Of a stretch of DNA of 64,000 bases, positions 7,923 to 17,262 are shown one piece after another. Every line of letters starts with the position of its first letter. The stretch's first letter is position 1. The stretch is taken from positions 40,234-104,233 of the forward strand of contig NZ_LAKD02000024.1 of NCBI RefSeq assembly GCF_000968685.2. The letters run 5' to 3'. Origin of the DNA: Streptomyces antioxidans. GTDB lineage: Bacteria; Actinomycetota; Actinomycetes; Streptomycetales; Streptomycetaceae. The position numbers and the translations under genes are program-made. The notes beneath the pieces are model-generated. The model had not been told where the DNA came from and did no database searches. It saw nothing but the letters and a program-made list of their open reading frames with translations.

Positions 7923-8995
7923 AATCACCCGGGAGCAGGCCGGCGTCCCCGCCTCCGGCCGACCCCGCCCCGGTACCGGGCGCGGGCGCCACGCTGACGG
8001 CAGGGCCGGTCGGCAAACCGCCGGCCCGGCGCACCGACACCGATCCGCTGAGCAGGCTGCGGCGCCTGGCCGATCTGCGCAACCTCTCGCTCGTCGGGGT
8101 GCTGGCGGTGCTGATCGCCGTCGGCGGCTTCACCAAGCCCGATGAGTTCCTCAGCACCGACAACCTCCAGCTGGTGCTCACCCAGGCGTCCGTCATCGGT
8201 GTCGTCGCCGTCGGCGTGACCTTCGTCATCATCAGCGGCGGCATCGATCTGTCGGTCGGCGCGATCGTCGCGCTGGCCTCGGTGTGGGCCACCACGCTCG
8301 CCACCCAGGAGTACGGGCTCGGCGGCATCCTGCTGTGCGCGGTCCTGGTGGGGCTCGGCTGCGGACTGGTCAACGGGGTGCTCATCGCGTACGGCGGATT
8401 GGTGCCGTTCATCGCCACCCTCGCGATGCTCGCCTCCGCCCGCGGTCTCGCCCTGCAGATCAGCGACGGCAAGACCCAGGTCGTCACCGTCAACCAGGTC
8501 CTGGACCTCGGGCTCCCGGACGCCTATGTGCTCGGCATCCCACCGCTGGTGATCATCTTCGCCGCGGTCACCGCGGTGGGCTGGCTGGTGCTCAACCGCA
8601 CCACCTTCGGCCGGCGCACCGTCGCCATCGGCGGCAACGCGGAGGCGGCCAGGCTCGCGGGCATCGACGTCCGGCGGCAGCGGCTGCTGCTGTATCTGCT
8701 CTCCGGGCTGTGCTGCGGCATCGCCGCGTTCATGCTGGTCGTCCTCACCGGCTCGGGCCAGAACACCAACGGCAACCTCTACGAACTCGACGCCATCGCC
8801 GCCGCGATCATCGGCGGCACGCTGCTCATCGGCGGCCGCGGCACCATCACCGGCTCCGTCCTCGGCGTCCTCGTCTTCACCACCATCACCAATCTGTTCG
8901 CCCTGAACAACCTCCAGAGCGATGTCCAGCAGATCGCCAAGGGCGCGATCATCGTCGCCGCCGTCCTGGTACAGAAGGGTCGTTCGACGCCATGA
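7919..8995 (+). CDS. Sugar ABC transporter permease (RbsC type)
   Basis: 358 residues starting at a GTG that overlaps the stop of the ATPase gene. After a 60-residue hydrophilic N-terminus, 8-10 hydrophobic segments follow, with the family block GGIDLSVGAIVAL and the EAA-like cytoplasmic segment NAEAARLAGIDVRR. It forms the membrane channel together with the neighbouring ATPase. Its TGA overlaps the ATG of the binding-protein gene. Confidence 0.92.
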   Translation: MKSPGSRPASPPPADPAPVPGAGATLTAGPVGKPPARRTDTDPLSRLRRLADLRNLSLVGVLAVLIAVGGFTKPDEFLSTDNLQLVLTQASVIGVVAVGVTFVIISGGIDLSVGAIVALASVWATTLATQEYGLGGILLCAVLVGLGCGLVNGVLIAYGGLVPFIATLAMLASARGLALQISDGKTQVVTVNQVLDLGLPDAYVLGIPPLVIIFAAVTAVGWLVLNRTTFGRRTVAIGGNAEAARLAGIDVRRQRLLLYLLSGLCCGIAAFMLVVLTGSGQNTNGNLYELDAIAAAIIGGTLLIGGRGTITGSVLGVLVFTTITNLFALNNLQSDVQQIAKGAIIVAAVLVQKGRSTP

Positions 8996-10050
8996 GGCAT
9001 GCCATCAGCTCCTCCTCCGCCACCAGTCGCAGAAACCTCCTCCTGGGCACCGCCGCGGCGGGTGCGCTGTTCGCCGCCGGGTGCACCAGCAACGAGAACA
9101 ACGACGACGGTGACAACGCCAAGCAGGCCGCCAACACGGCCAATGACAAGCCCGGTAAGGCGGTCACCATCGGCTTCGCCGGGCCCCAGGCCGACCACGG
9201 CTGGCTCAACGCCATCAACGAGCAGGCCAAGCGGCGCGCCAAGGAGTACAAGGACGTCACCCTGGAGGCCACCGAGGGCTCCAATGACACCGCCCAGCAG
9301 ATCGGCCAGATCGAGACCCTGATCAACAAGAAGGTCGACGTCCTGGTCATCCTCCCCGCCGACGGCAAGGCGCTCACCCAGGTCGGGCTCAAGGCCATGC
9401 GTGCGGGCATCCCGGTGGTCAACCTCGACCGGATCTTCGCCTCCCCGCAGGCGTACCGCTGCTGGATCGGCGGCGACAACTACGGCATGGGCCTCAACGC
9501 CGGGCGCTATATCGGCGAACAGCTCAAGGGCAAGAAGAACGCCAAGGTCATCGAGTTGGCGGGGATCGACAACCTGGAGCTGACCCGGCAGCGCACCGAG
9601 GGCTTCAACGACGCCCTGAAGAACTACCCCAACATCAAGAAGGTCGGCCGCCAGGCCGCGGAGTTCACGGTCGAGTCGGGCCAGTCGAAGATGGCCCAGC
9701 TGCTCCAGGCCCACTCCGACTTCGACGCCCTGTGGAACCACGACGACGACCAGGGCGTGGGCGCCGAACGCGCCATCAAGCAGGCCGGGCGCGATGACTT
9801 CCTCATGGTCGGCGGCGCGGGCGCCAAGCACGCCATGGACGCCATCAGGGCCGACAACAGCGTGCTGAAGGCCACCGTGCTCTACCCGCCCACCATGGCC
9901 GCCTCCGCCATCGACCTCGCCCGCGCACTCGGCCAGGGCAAGGGCGTCGGCGGTCTCGCGGAGCTGGAGATCCCGGCCTCCCTCACCCTCTACTCCGCCG
10001 TCGTCACCAAGGACAACGTGGACGAGTACCTCCCCACGGGATTCAGCTGA
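8992..10050 (+). CDS. Sugar ABC transporter substrate-binding lipoprotein (periplasmic-binding-protein type 1)
   Basis: 352 residues. The N-terminus combines a twin-arginine-like SRRNLLLG with a hydrophobic stretch and lipobox FAAGC (Cys31), so the mature protein should be lipid-anchored on the outer face of the membrane, possibly after Tat export. The mature domain begins KAVTIGFAGPQADHGWLNAI, typical of ribose/inositol-type binding proteins. ATGA overlap with the permease. The ligand is unknown; the downstream Gfo/Idh/MocA dehydrogenase, isomerase and the distant inositol-phosphate-synthase-like gene make a cyclitol or uncommon sugar possible. Confidence 0.9.
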   Translation: MRHAISSSSATSRRNLLLGTAAAGALFAAGCTSNENNDDGDNAKQAANTANDKPGKAVTIGFAGPQADHGWLNAINEQAKRRAKEYKDVTLEATEGSNDTAQQIGQIETLINKKVDVLVILPADGKALTQVGLKAMRAGIPVVNLDRIFASPQAYRCWIGGDNYGMGLNAGRYIGEQLKGKKNAKVIELAGIDNLELTRQRTEGFNDALKNYPNIKKVGRQAAEFTVESGQSKMAQLLQAHSDFDALWNHDDDQGVGAERAIKQAGRDDFLMVGGAGAKHAMDAIRADNSVLKATVLYPPTMAASAIDLARALGQGKGVGGLAELEIPASLTLYSAVVTKDNVDEYLPTGFS

Positions 10051-10109
10051 GCCCCTCGAGGGCCAGACCCCCCACCTCGCGTCGGTTTGCGATCGTCAGA
10101 AGGAGTCCC

Positions 10110-11300
10110 ATGGAAAATCCTGAAGCGAAGACGCTCGGCGTCGGCATGGTCGGCTACGCCTTCATGGGCGCTGCCCACTCCCAGGGCTGGCGCACCGTCG
10201 GCAGCGTCTTCGACCTCCCCGCCCGCCCCGCGATGTCCGCCGTCTGCGGGCGCGACGCGGACGCCGTACGGGCCGCCGCGGACCGGCACGGCTGGGCCGC
10301 CGCGGAGACCGACTGGCGGGCGCTGATCGCCCGGGACGATGTGCAGGTAGTCGACGTCTGCACCCCGGGCGACAGCCATGCCGAGATCGCCATCGCGGCC
10401 CTGGAGGCGGGCAAGCACGTGCTGTGCGAGAAGCCGCTCGCCAACTCCGTGGCCGAGGCGGAGGCCATGGTGGAGGCGGCGCGGCGGGCGCGGGAGCGCG
10501 GCCAGGTGGCGATGGTGGGCTTCAACTACCGCCGCGCGCCCGCGATCGCGTACGCCCGCCGGATGGTGGCGGACGGGCGGATCGGCGTGCTGCGCCACGT
10601 CCGGGTCGCCTACCTCCAGGACTGGATCGTCGACCCGGACTTCCCCCTGGTGTGGCGGCTGCGGCGGGAGTACGCGGGCTCCGGCGCCCTCGGCGACCTG
10701 GGCTCGCACATCGTGGACCTGGCGCAGCATCTGGCGGGGGAGCGGCTGATCGGCGTCTCGGCGCTCACCGAGACGTTCATCCGGGAGCGGCCGCTGCCCG
10801 CGGGCGCGGTGGCCGGGCTCGGCGGTGCCGGGGCGGGCGGAGCGGCCCGCGGACCGGTGACGGTCGATGACGCGGCGCTGTTCACCGGGCGGTTCGGCTC
10901 CGGTGCGGTGGCCTCCTTCGAGGCCAGCCGGTTCGCCGCGGGCCGTAAGAACTCGCTGCGGATCGAGCTCAACGGCGATCGCGGCTCGCTCGCCTTCGAT
11001 CTGGAACGCCTCAATGAGCTGTCCTTCCACGACCACACCGAGCCCGCCGCCGACTCCGGCTTCCGCCGGATCCTGGTGACCGAGCCGGAGCACCCCTACC
11101 TCGAGGCGTGGTGGCCGCCCGGCCACGCCCTCGGCTATGAGCACACCTTCGTCCACCAGGCGCGGGACATGGTGTTCGCGATCGCCGACGGAACCGGCCC
11201 CGAGCCGTCCTTCGAGGACGGGCTGCAGGTGCAGCGGGTGCTGGCGGCCGTGGAGGAGAGCGCTGAGAAGAGCTGCGTCTACACCCCCGTACCCGTCTGA
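10110..11300 (+). CDS. Gfo/Idh/MocA family oxidoreductase
   Basis: 396 residues. An N-terminal Rossmann fold with [17 protein letters not shown] (about 11-27) and the conserved EKPLANS motif with Lys108 is followed by the alpha/beta substrate domain containing [13 protein letters not shown]. The family oxidises sugars, inositol or sugar phosphates, often to 3-keto or 2-keto derivatives, with NAD(P). RBS AGAAGGAG in front of the ATG. It lies 59 bp after the ABC importer and 13 bp before an isomerase, so it probably acts on the imported compound. Confidence 0.9.
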   Translation: MENPEAKTLGVGMVGYAFMGAAHSQGWRTVGSVFDLPARPAMSAVCGRDADAVRAAADRHGWAAAETDWRALIARDDVQVVDVCTPGDSHAEIAIAALEAGKHVLCEKPLANSVAEAEAMVEAARRARERGQVAMVGFNYRRAPAIAYARRMVADGRIGVLRHVRVAYLQDWIVDPDFPLVWRLRREYAGSGALGDLGSHIVDLAQHLAGERLIGVSALTETFIRERPLPAGAVAGLGGAGAGGAARGPVTVDDAALFTGRFGSGAVASFEASRFAAGRKNSLRIELNGDRGSLAFDLERLNELSFHDHTEPAADSGFRRILVTEPEHPYLEAWWPPGHALGYEHTFVHQARDMVFAIADGTGPEPSFEDGLQVQRVLAAVEESAEKSCVYTPVPV

Positions 11301-11313
11301 GGAGGAGGCCGGA

Positions 11314-12321
11314 ATGCCCAGACCCTTCACGCTCTTCACCGGCCAGTGGGCCGACCTTCCCCTGGAGGAGGTCTGCCGGCTGGCCCGTGACTTCGGTTAC
11401 GACGGCCTGGAACTCGCCTGCTGGGGCGACCACTTCGAGGTGGACCGGGCGCTCGGCGAGTCCGGCTATCTGGACGGGCGGCGCCAGCTGCTGGAGAAGT
11501 ACGGCCTCACCTGCTGGGCCATCTCCAACCACCTGGTCGGCCAGGCCGTGTGCGACTCACCCATCGACGAGCGCCACAAGGCCATCGTGCCCGCCCGGAT
11601 CTGGGGCGACGGCGACGCCGAGGGCGTACGGCGGCGGGCCGCCGCCGAGATGGCCGACACCGCGCGCGCCGCGGCGGCCTTCGGGGTGCGCACCGTCATC
11701 GGCTTCACCGGCTCCTCCATCTGGCATCTGGTGGCCATGTTCCCGCCGGTGGTGCCGGGGATGATCGAGCGGGGTTACGAGGACTTCGCCGAGCGCTGGA
11801 ACCCGGTGCTCGACGTCTTCGACGCCGAGGGCGTGCGCTTCGCCCACGAGGTCCACCCCAGCGAGATCGCCTACGACTACTGGACCACCCACCGGGCCCT
11901 GGAGGCCGTCGGCCACCGCCCCGCGTTCGGGCTCAACTTCGACCCCAGCCACTTCGTCTGGCAGGACCTGGACCCGGTCGGCTTCCTGTGGGACTTCCGG
12001 GACCGGATCTACCACGTGGACTGCAAGGAGGCCCGCAAGCGGCTGGACGGCCGCAACGGCCGCCTCGGCTCCCATCTGCCCTGGGGCGACCCCCGCCGCG
12101 GCTGGGACTTCGTCTCCGCGGGCCATGGCGATGTGCCGTGGGAGGACGTCTTCCGGATGCTGCGCTCGATCGGCTACGACGGTCCGGTGTCGGTCGAGTG
12201 GGAGGACGCCGGGATGGACCGGCTCACCGGCGCCCCGGAGGCGCTGGCCCGGCTGAAGCAGTTCGACTTCGACCCGCCGACGGCGTCGTTCGACGCGGCC
12301 TTCGGCGGCGGCGACACGTAG
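11314..12321 (+). CDS. Sugar phosphate isomerase/epimerase (AP-endonuclease-2-like TIM barrel)
   Basis: 335 residues, starting at an ATG preceded by GAGGAGG. TIM-barrel metalloenzyme: metal-ligand candidates lie in [21 protein letters not shown] and [10 protein letters not shown], and a late Glu in [11 protein letters not shown]. Related proteins are inosose or keto-sugar isomerases and epimerases. It is transcribed with the Gfo/Idh/MocA dehydrogenase immediately upstream, which suggests sequential steps (oxidation, then isomerisation or dehydration). The substrate cannot be read. One of four proteins of this fold class in the window. Confidence 0.88.
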   Translation: MPRPFTLFTGQWADLPLEEVCRLARDFGYDGLELACWGDHFEVDRALGESGYLDGRRQLLEKYGLTCWAISNHLVGQAVCDSPIDERHKAIVPARIWGDGDAEGVRRRAAAEMADTARAAAAFGVRTVIGFTGSSIWHLVAMFPPVVPGMIERGYEDFAERWNPVLDVFDAEGVRFAHEVHPSEIAYDYWTTHRALEAVGHRPAFGLNFDPSHFVWQDLDPVGFLWDFRDRIYHVDCKEARKRLDGRNGRLGSHLPWGDPRRGWDFVSAGHGDVPWEDVFRMLRSIGYDGPVSVEWEDAGMDRLTGAPEALARLKQFDFDPPTASFDAAFGGGDT

Positions 12322-12394
12322 CGACGAGCGACACATAGCGACGAGGACCCGCCCGAAGGGCCTGGGTGGGGGACCGCACACCGCGCCCCCACCC

Positions 12395-12471
12395 GGCTTT
12401 GTCCTGCCCGAGGATGAAGCGACAGCTGTTTTGCGTCAAAGGGGTTTCCGGACCGGACAAACCCCGCTACG
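12395..12471 (+). promoter_or_regulatory. Promoter/operator region of the sugar dehydrogenase gene, related to the one at 4714
   Basis: GGCTTTGTCCTG at 12395-12406, GACAAA from 12456 and GCTACG at 12466-12471 repeat the layout seen before the ROK gene at the same distances (61 and 71 bases). TTTCCG and TACGGT are 17 bp apart as possible -35 and -10. The rest of the 283-bp gap before the coding region shows nothing further. Confidence 0.5.
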
Positions 12472-12604
12472 GTCCTTGAGATGTACCGGTCACATAGGGG
12501 CCCCTCGCCCCGGACCGGTCATCCCGGCGCGACGGCGCGCGCCTGTGCCAGTCACGGCGGCCTGACGGCCCGCCCGTACCCCCCTCTTTCCACGGAGGAT
12601 CAGC

Positions 12605-15058
12605 GTGCACAGGAAAAGGCTTCGACTGCGCGGGCCCCTCGCGCTCGTCACGAGCGCACTGCTCGTCGGCACGGGGCTCGCCTTCACCGCACCCCAGGCG
12701 GGCGCGGCCCCAGCGGACAGAACCGCCCCGGCTGCCGAGCAGTTCCAGCAGGTCACCCTCGCCAAGGGCGTGGAGGAGACCGGCGAGCCCATGACGCTCG
12801 CCGTGCTCCCCGACCGCTCCGTGCTGCACACCTCGCGCGAGGGCACCCTGTGGCTGACCGACGCCACGGGCGAGACCAAGGTGTCCGGCAAGCTGCCGGT
12901 CTACTCGCACGACGAAGAAGGGCTGCAGGGCGTCGGCATCGACCCCGGCTTCGCCGACAACCGCGCCATCTACCTCTACTACGCGCCCCCGCTCGACACC
13001 CCCGCCGGTGACGCCCCCACCCAGGGCACGGCCGCCGACTTCGCGAAGTTCGACGGCGTCAACCGCCTCTCCCGGTTCACCCTCAACACCGACGGCACGC
13101 TGAACACCGGCAGCGAGAAGAAGGTCCTCGACGTACCCGTGAACCGCGGCATCTGCTGCCACGTCGGCGGGGACATCGACTTCGACGCCGACGGCAACCT
13201 GTACCTGTCCACCGGCGACGACAGCAACCCGTTCGAGTCCGACGGCTTCACCCCCATCGACGAGCGGGACAACCGCAACCCGGCCTTCGACGCCCGGCGC
13301 TCCGCGGGCAACTCCAACGACCTGCGCGGCAAGGTCCTCCGGATCAAGGTGGCCGACGACGGGTCGTACACCATCCCGGACGGCAACCTGTTCGCGCCCG
13401 GCACCGAGAAGACCCGGCCCGAGATCTACGCGATGGGCTTCCGCAACCCCTTCCGGATCAGTGTCGACAAGCCGACCGGCACGGTCTACGTCGGCGACTA
13501 CGGACCGGACGCCGGGGCCGCCAACCCCGACCGCGGACCGGGCGGCTCCGTCGAGTTCGCCCGGGTGACCAAGCCCGGCAACTACGGCTGGCCGTACTGC
13601 ATCGCCGACAACAAGCCGTACCGCGACTACGACTTCGCCACCGGCACCTCCGGCCCGGCCTTCGACTGCGCCGCGCCCGAGAACACCTCCCGGTACAACA
13701 CCGGGCTCACCGATCTGCCGCCCGCCCAGCCCGCCTGGATCCCCTACGACAACGACTCCGTGCCCGAGTTCGGCTCCGGCTCCGAGTCGCCGATGGCCGG
13801 GCCGGTCTACCGCTATGACGCCTCGCTCGACTCCCCGGTGAAGTTCCCCGAGTCGTACGACGGGAACTTCTTCGCGGGGGAGTTCGGCCGCCAGTGGGTC
13901 AAGCGGATCGAGCAGGGCGACGACGGCGCCGTGCAGAAGATCAACGACTTCCCGTGGTCCGGCACCCAGGTCATGGACTTGGCCTTCGGCCCGGACGGCG
14001 CGCTGTACGTCCTCGACTACGGCCTCGGCTACTTCAACGGCGATGAGCACTCCGCGCTCTACCGGATCGAGAACGCCACCGGCGGTCACGCGCCCATCGC
14101 CGAGGCGAGCGCCGACCGCACCTCGGGCCCGGCGCCCCTGAAGGTCGCCTTCTCCTCGGAGGGCACCTCGGACGCCGACGGCGACGACCTCACCTACAGC
14201 TGGGACTTCGGCGACGGCACCACCTCCGCCGACGCCAACCCCAGCCACACGTACGAGGAGAACGGCACCTTCACCGCGACCCTCACCGTCAAGGACCCCA
14301 CGGACCGCACCGCCAGCGCCAGCGTCCACCTCACGGTGGGCAACACCGCGCCCGAGGTGACGCTGGAACTGCCCGCCGACGGCCAGCTGTTCAGCTTCGG
14401 CGACGAGGTTCCGTTCAAGGTCAAGGTGACCGACCCGGAGGACGGGACCGTCGACTGCGCCAAGGTCAAGGTCACCTACATCCTCGGCCATGACAGCCAC
14501 GGCCACCCCATCACCTCGGCGAACGGCTGCTCGGGCACCATCAAGACCAACGCGGACGGGGAGCACGACCCCAACGCCAACATCTTCGGGGTCTTCGACG
14601 CCGAGTACACCGACGGCGGCGGGGGCGGTCAGCCGCCGCTGACCGCCCATGACCAGTCCATCGTCCAGCCCAAGCACCGGCAGGCCGAGCACTACGACGA
14701 CAGCCAGGGCGTCTCGGTGGTCAACCACACCCCGGCCAACGGCGGCAAGACGGTCGGCAACATCGAGAACGGGGACTGGATCTCCTTCACCCCGTATGTG
14801 CTGGGCAACGCCAAGGACTTCACCGCACGGGTCTCCTCGGCGGGCGCCGGGGGCACGCTGGAGATCCACGGCGAATCCCCGACCGGACCGCTGCTCGGCA
14901 CCGCCACCGTGCCGGTGACCGGCGACTGGGAGACCTTCCAGGACGTCAAGACGACGCTGGAGAACCCCCCTGACGGCAGCACCACACTGGCCCTCGTCTT
15001 CAAGGGCGGTGCGGGAGCGCTCTTCGACGTGGACGACTTCACGATCGGCACCGGCTGA
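12605..15058 (+). CDS. Secreted PQQ-dependent sugar dehydrogenase-type protein with PKD and C-terminal carbohydrate-binding domains
   Basis: 817 residues from a GTG with GGAGG upstream. A signal peptide is visible (basic start, then LVTSALLVGTGLAF, cleavage near AGAAP). Residues about 45-495 form a glucose/sorbosone dehydrogenase beta-propeller (blocks HVGGDIDFDADGNLYLSTGD, YAMGFRNPFR, GNYGWPYC, GPDGALYVLDYG). A PKD module follows (about 500-580, YSWDFGDGTTS) and a C-terminal CBM6-like domain (about 680-817, RQAEHYDDSQGVSV to LFDVDDFTIG). Likely extracellular oxidation of a sugar bound to a polymer. Whether PQQ is the true cofactor is uncertain for this subgroup. Followed by the ThuA-DUF1080 gene after 70 bp. 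Confidence 0.85.
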   Translation: MHRKRLRLRGPLALVTSALLVGTGLAFTAPQAGAAPADRTAPAAEQFQQVTLAKGVEETGEPMTLAVLPDRSVLHTSREGTLWLTDATGETKVSGKLPVYSHDEEGLQGVGIDPGFADNRAIYLYYAPPLDTPAGDAPTQGTAADFAKFDGVNRLSRFTLNTDGTLNTGSEKKVLDVPVNRGICCHVGGDIDFDADGNLYLSTGDDSNPFESDGFTPIDERDNRNPAFDARRSAGNSNDLRGKVLRIKVADDGSYTIPDGNLFAPGTEKTRPEIYAMGFRNPFRISVDKPTGTVYVGDYGPDAGAANPDRGPGGSVEFARVTKPGNYGWPYCIADNKPYRDYDFATGTSGPAFDCAAPENTSRYNTGLTDLPPAQPAWIPYDNDSVPEFGSGSESPMAGPVYRYDASLDSPVKFPESYDGNFFAGEFGRQWVKRIEQGDDGAVQKINDFPWSGTQVMDLAFGPDGALYVLDYGLGYFNGDEHSALYRIENATGGHAPIAEASADRTSGPAPLKVAFSSEGTSDADGDDLTYSWDFGDGTTSADANPSHTYEENGTFTATLTVKDPTDRTASASVHLTVGNTAPEVTLELPADGQLFSFGDEVPFKVKVTDPEDGTVDCAKVKVTYILGHDSHGHPITSANGCSGTIKTNADGEHDPNANIFGVFDAEYTDGGGGGQPPLTAHDQSIVQPKHRQAEHYDDSQGVSVVNHTPANGGKTVGNIENGDWISFTPYVLGNAKDFTARVSSAGAGGTLEIHGESPTGPLLGTATVPVTGDWETFQDVKTTLENPPDGSTTLALVFKGGAGALFDVDDFTIGTG

Positions 15059-15128
15059 CGTCCGGGGCCCGGGGCGGCGACCGTATCGCGGCCGCCGCCC
15101 CGGCCCGGGAGGAAGGAGCACGACGGCT

Positions 15129-16622
15129 ATGCACCCGCACTCTTCTCCGCACTCCAGATCCGAATCCGGCCCGGGAGCCCCTTCCGGGCGCGGGCCCGTA
15201 CCCGCGCCCGGGCGGCGCTCCGGACCCCGGCGCGGGGCGCGCCTCGCCGCCGTCGGGGCCACGCTGCTGCTCGCCCTGACGGCCCTGCCCGCCGCCGCGT
15301 CCGGCGCCGCCGCGTCCGGCGCCGCCGCGTCCGGCGCCGCCGACGACGGGCGGGTCCTGGTCTTCTCCAAGACGGCCGGGTTCCGCCATGACTCGATCCC
15401 CGACGGCATCGCGGCCATCGAGGAGCTCGGCGCGCAAGGCGGCTTCGCCGTGGACGCCACCGAGGACGCCGCCGCCTTCACCCCCGACAACCTCGCCCGC
15501 TACGACGCCGTCGTCTTCCTCTCCACGACCGGCGACGTCCTGGACACCGCCCAGCAGTCCGCGTTCGAGGGCTATGTGCGGGCGGGCGGCGGCTACGCCG
15601 GCGTCCACGCCGCCGCCGACACCGAGTACGACTGGCCCTTCTACGAGGGTCTGGCCGGGGCGTACTTCCAGTCCCACCCCGCGATCCAGCAGGCCACCGT
15701 GGACGTCGAGGACCGGGCCAACCCCGCGACCGCGCATCTGGCGCCGACGTGGGAGCGTACGGATGAGTGGTACAACTACCGCACCAACCCGAGGGAGCGG
15801 GTGCGGGTCCTCGCCGCGCTCGACGAATCCTCCTACCAGGGCGGCGAGATGGGCGAGGACCACCCCATCTCGTGGTGCCAGGAGTACCAGGGCGGGCGCG
15901 CCTTCTACACCGGCTTCGGCCACACCAAGGAGTCCTACGCCGACCCCGCCTTCCGGCAGCACCTGCTGGGCGGCATCCGCTACGCCACCGGCGCCGCCCA
16001 CGCCGACTGCCGCCCCGAGCAGGGCTACACCCCGCTCTTCGACGGCACCTCGACGGACGGCTGGAAGCAGGCGGGCCCCGGCGGCTTCACCCTCGACACC
16101 GGGTCCGGGACCCTCACCTCGACCGGCGGCATGGGCATGCTCTGGTACCAGGCGAGCGAGCTGCACGCGTACTCGCTCAAGCTGGACTGGAAGATGGCGG
16201 GCGACGACAACTCCGGCGTCTACGTGGGCTTCCCGGCCTCCGACGACCCCTGGTCGGCGGTCGACAACGGCTACGAGGTACAGATCGACGCCACGGACAC
16301 CCCCGATCACACCACCGGCTCGGTCTACGGCTTCCAGTCCGCGGACCTCGCCAAGCGGGACGCGGCGCTGAACCCGCCGGGGGAGTGGAACACCTACGAG
16401 ATCCGGGTGGAGGGCGAGCGGCTGCGGATCTGGCTGAACGGCGTGGAGATCAACGACTTCACCAACTCCGATCCGGCGCGCAGCCTGCTCCAGGGCTACG
16501 TCGGCATCCAGAACCACGGGGAGGGGGACGAGGTCTCCTTCCGCAATATCCGCGTCAAGGACCTGTCGGCGAAGGGCGGCGGCCCCCAGCGGCACCACCA
16601 GCGGCACCACCACGACGGCTAG
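15129..16622 (+). CDS. Secreted ThuA-domain protein fused to a DUF1080 (3-keto-glycoside hydrolase-type) domain
   Basis: 497 residues. A long basic N-terminus leads to a signal helix (LAAVGATLLLALTALPAAA). Residues about 72-285 are ThuA-like (VLVFSKTAGFRHDSIPDGI; GYAGVHAAADTEYDWPFYE), a glutamine-amidotransferase-like fold linked to trehalose/keto-sugar metabolism. Residues about 290-485 are DUF1080, a concanavalin-like fold found in 3-keto-disaccharide hydrolases (SGVYVGFPASDDPW; EIRVEGERLRIWLNGVE). A His-rich tail ends the protein. With the preceding secreted dehydrogenase this suggests extracellular oxidation then cleavage of a glycoside (inference). A perfect 15-bp unit is repeated three times at 15291-15335, just after the signal. 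Confidence 0.82.
   Translation: MHPHSSPHSRSESGPGAPSGRGPVPAPGRRSGPRRGARLAAVGATLLLALTALPAAASGAAASGAAASGAADDGRVLVFSKTAGFRHDSIPDGIAAIEELGAQGGFAVDATEDAAAFTPDNLARYDAVVFLSTTGDVLDTAQQSAFEGYVRAGGGYAGVHAAADTEYDWPFYEGLAGAYFQSHPAIQQATVDVEDRANPATAHLAPTWERTDEWYNYRTNPRERVRVLAALDESSYQGGEMGEDHPISWCQEYQGGRAFYTGFGHTKESYADPAFRQHLLGGIRYATGAAHADCRPEQGYTPLFDGTSTDGWKQAGPGGFTLDTGSGTLTSTGGMGMLWYQASELHAYSLKLDWKMAGDDNSGVYVGFPASDDPWSAVDNGYEVQIDATDTPDHTTGSVYGFQSADLAKRDAALNPPGEWNTYEIRVEGERLRIWLNGVEINDFTNSDPARSLLQGYVGIQNHGEGDEVSFRNIRVKDLSAKGGGPQRHHQRHHHDG
15291..15335 (+). repeat. Three tandem copies of a 15-bp unit inside the ThuA gene
   Basis: The unit GCCGCCGCGTCCGGC occurs three times without mismatch and encodes AAASG repeats at the predicted signal-peptide junction. 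It is in frame (15 bp), so copy-number change by slippage would alter the linker without disrupting the gene. Confidence 0.85.
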
Positions 16623-17262
16623 GCGCCCCCGGTCCGCCGTCCCGACGGCCCGAGGGGAGCCGTGGGGACGGCGTGGCGGCGGGCAGGAGTACGCCGCCTC
16701 CTCCCGCCGCCACCCCCACCCTGCTCCGGGGTCCGGGGCCCCGGCCCCGGACCCCGGGCCGTCCCGGACCCGGGTGGTCCCGCTTCGGCCCCGGGCCTGG
16801 GGGCTCCCGGACCCCGGGGTGGTCCGCCTCGGTTCCGGACCCGGGGTGGTCCCGGACCCGGGAGGCCGGATTCGGGCCCCGGAGCCGGAGCGGGGCCGCC
16901 GTCCGGGCCGGGGCAGCGGTGTGGCCCTGGCCGCCCCGCCCGTGTGCCCGGCGGGTCCCCGCCCCCGTACGACCGCGGTACCCGCACGAACCGAACGCGC
17001 CCAACCCACCGGGCCGTGGGGCCCACAGCGACCCGCTCGCCCGACCCCGACACCCCGGCGCTCCGACCGAGCCGCCGCCACGAGGCACTGACGGCCCCGA
17101 CGCCCCGGCCGAACCGACAGCACCGACACCCCGACGCCCCGACAGCACCGACGCCCCTAGCCCCGACACCCCGACGCCAGGACCGAACCGGCATCGCCCA
17201 CGCGGATCCGCGCCACCCCGAACCACCTGCGCAACCCACGCCCAGCCCCCGGGAGGCAGCCA
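16623..17262 (+). repeat. 640-bp non-coding region with clustered GGACC...GGTCC palindromes and C-rich degenerate repeats
   Basis: No credible gene. The left part contains three closely spaced palindromes of the form GGACC-N5 to 7-GGTCC at 16766-16780, 16809-16825 and 16837-16852, plus several further CCCGGACCCGGG stretches. The right part is built from degenerate CCCCGACACCCCGACGCC-like units. This could be a transcription barrier between the ThuA gene and the Ebo operon, or a REP-like element. A ribosome binding site (GGGAGG) for the next gene lies at the right end. Confidence 0.6.

Noticed and set aside
12467..15490. A 1007-codon open frame on the minus strand
   Set aside because: Antisense to the sugar dehydrogenase gene; low-complexity Val/Gly/Asp/Arg sequence with no domain.
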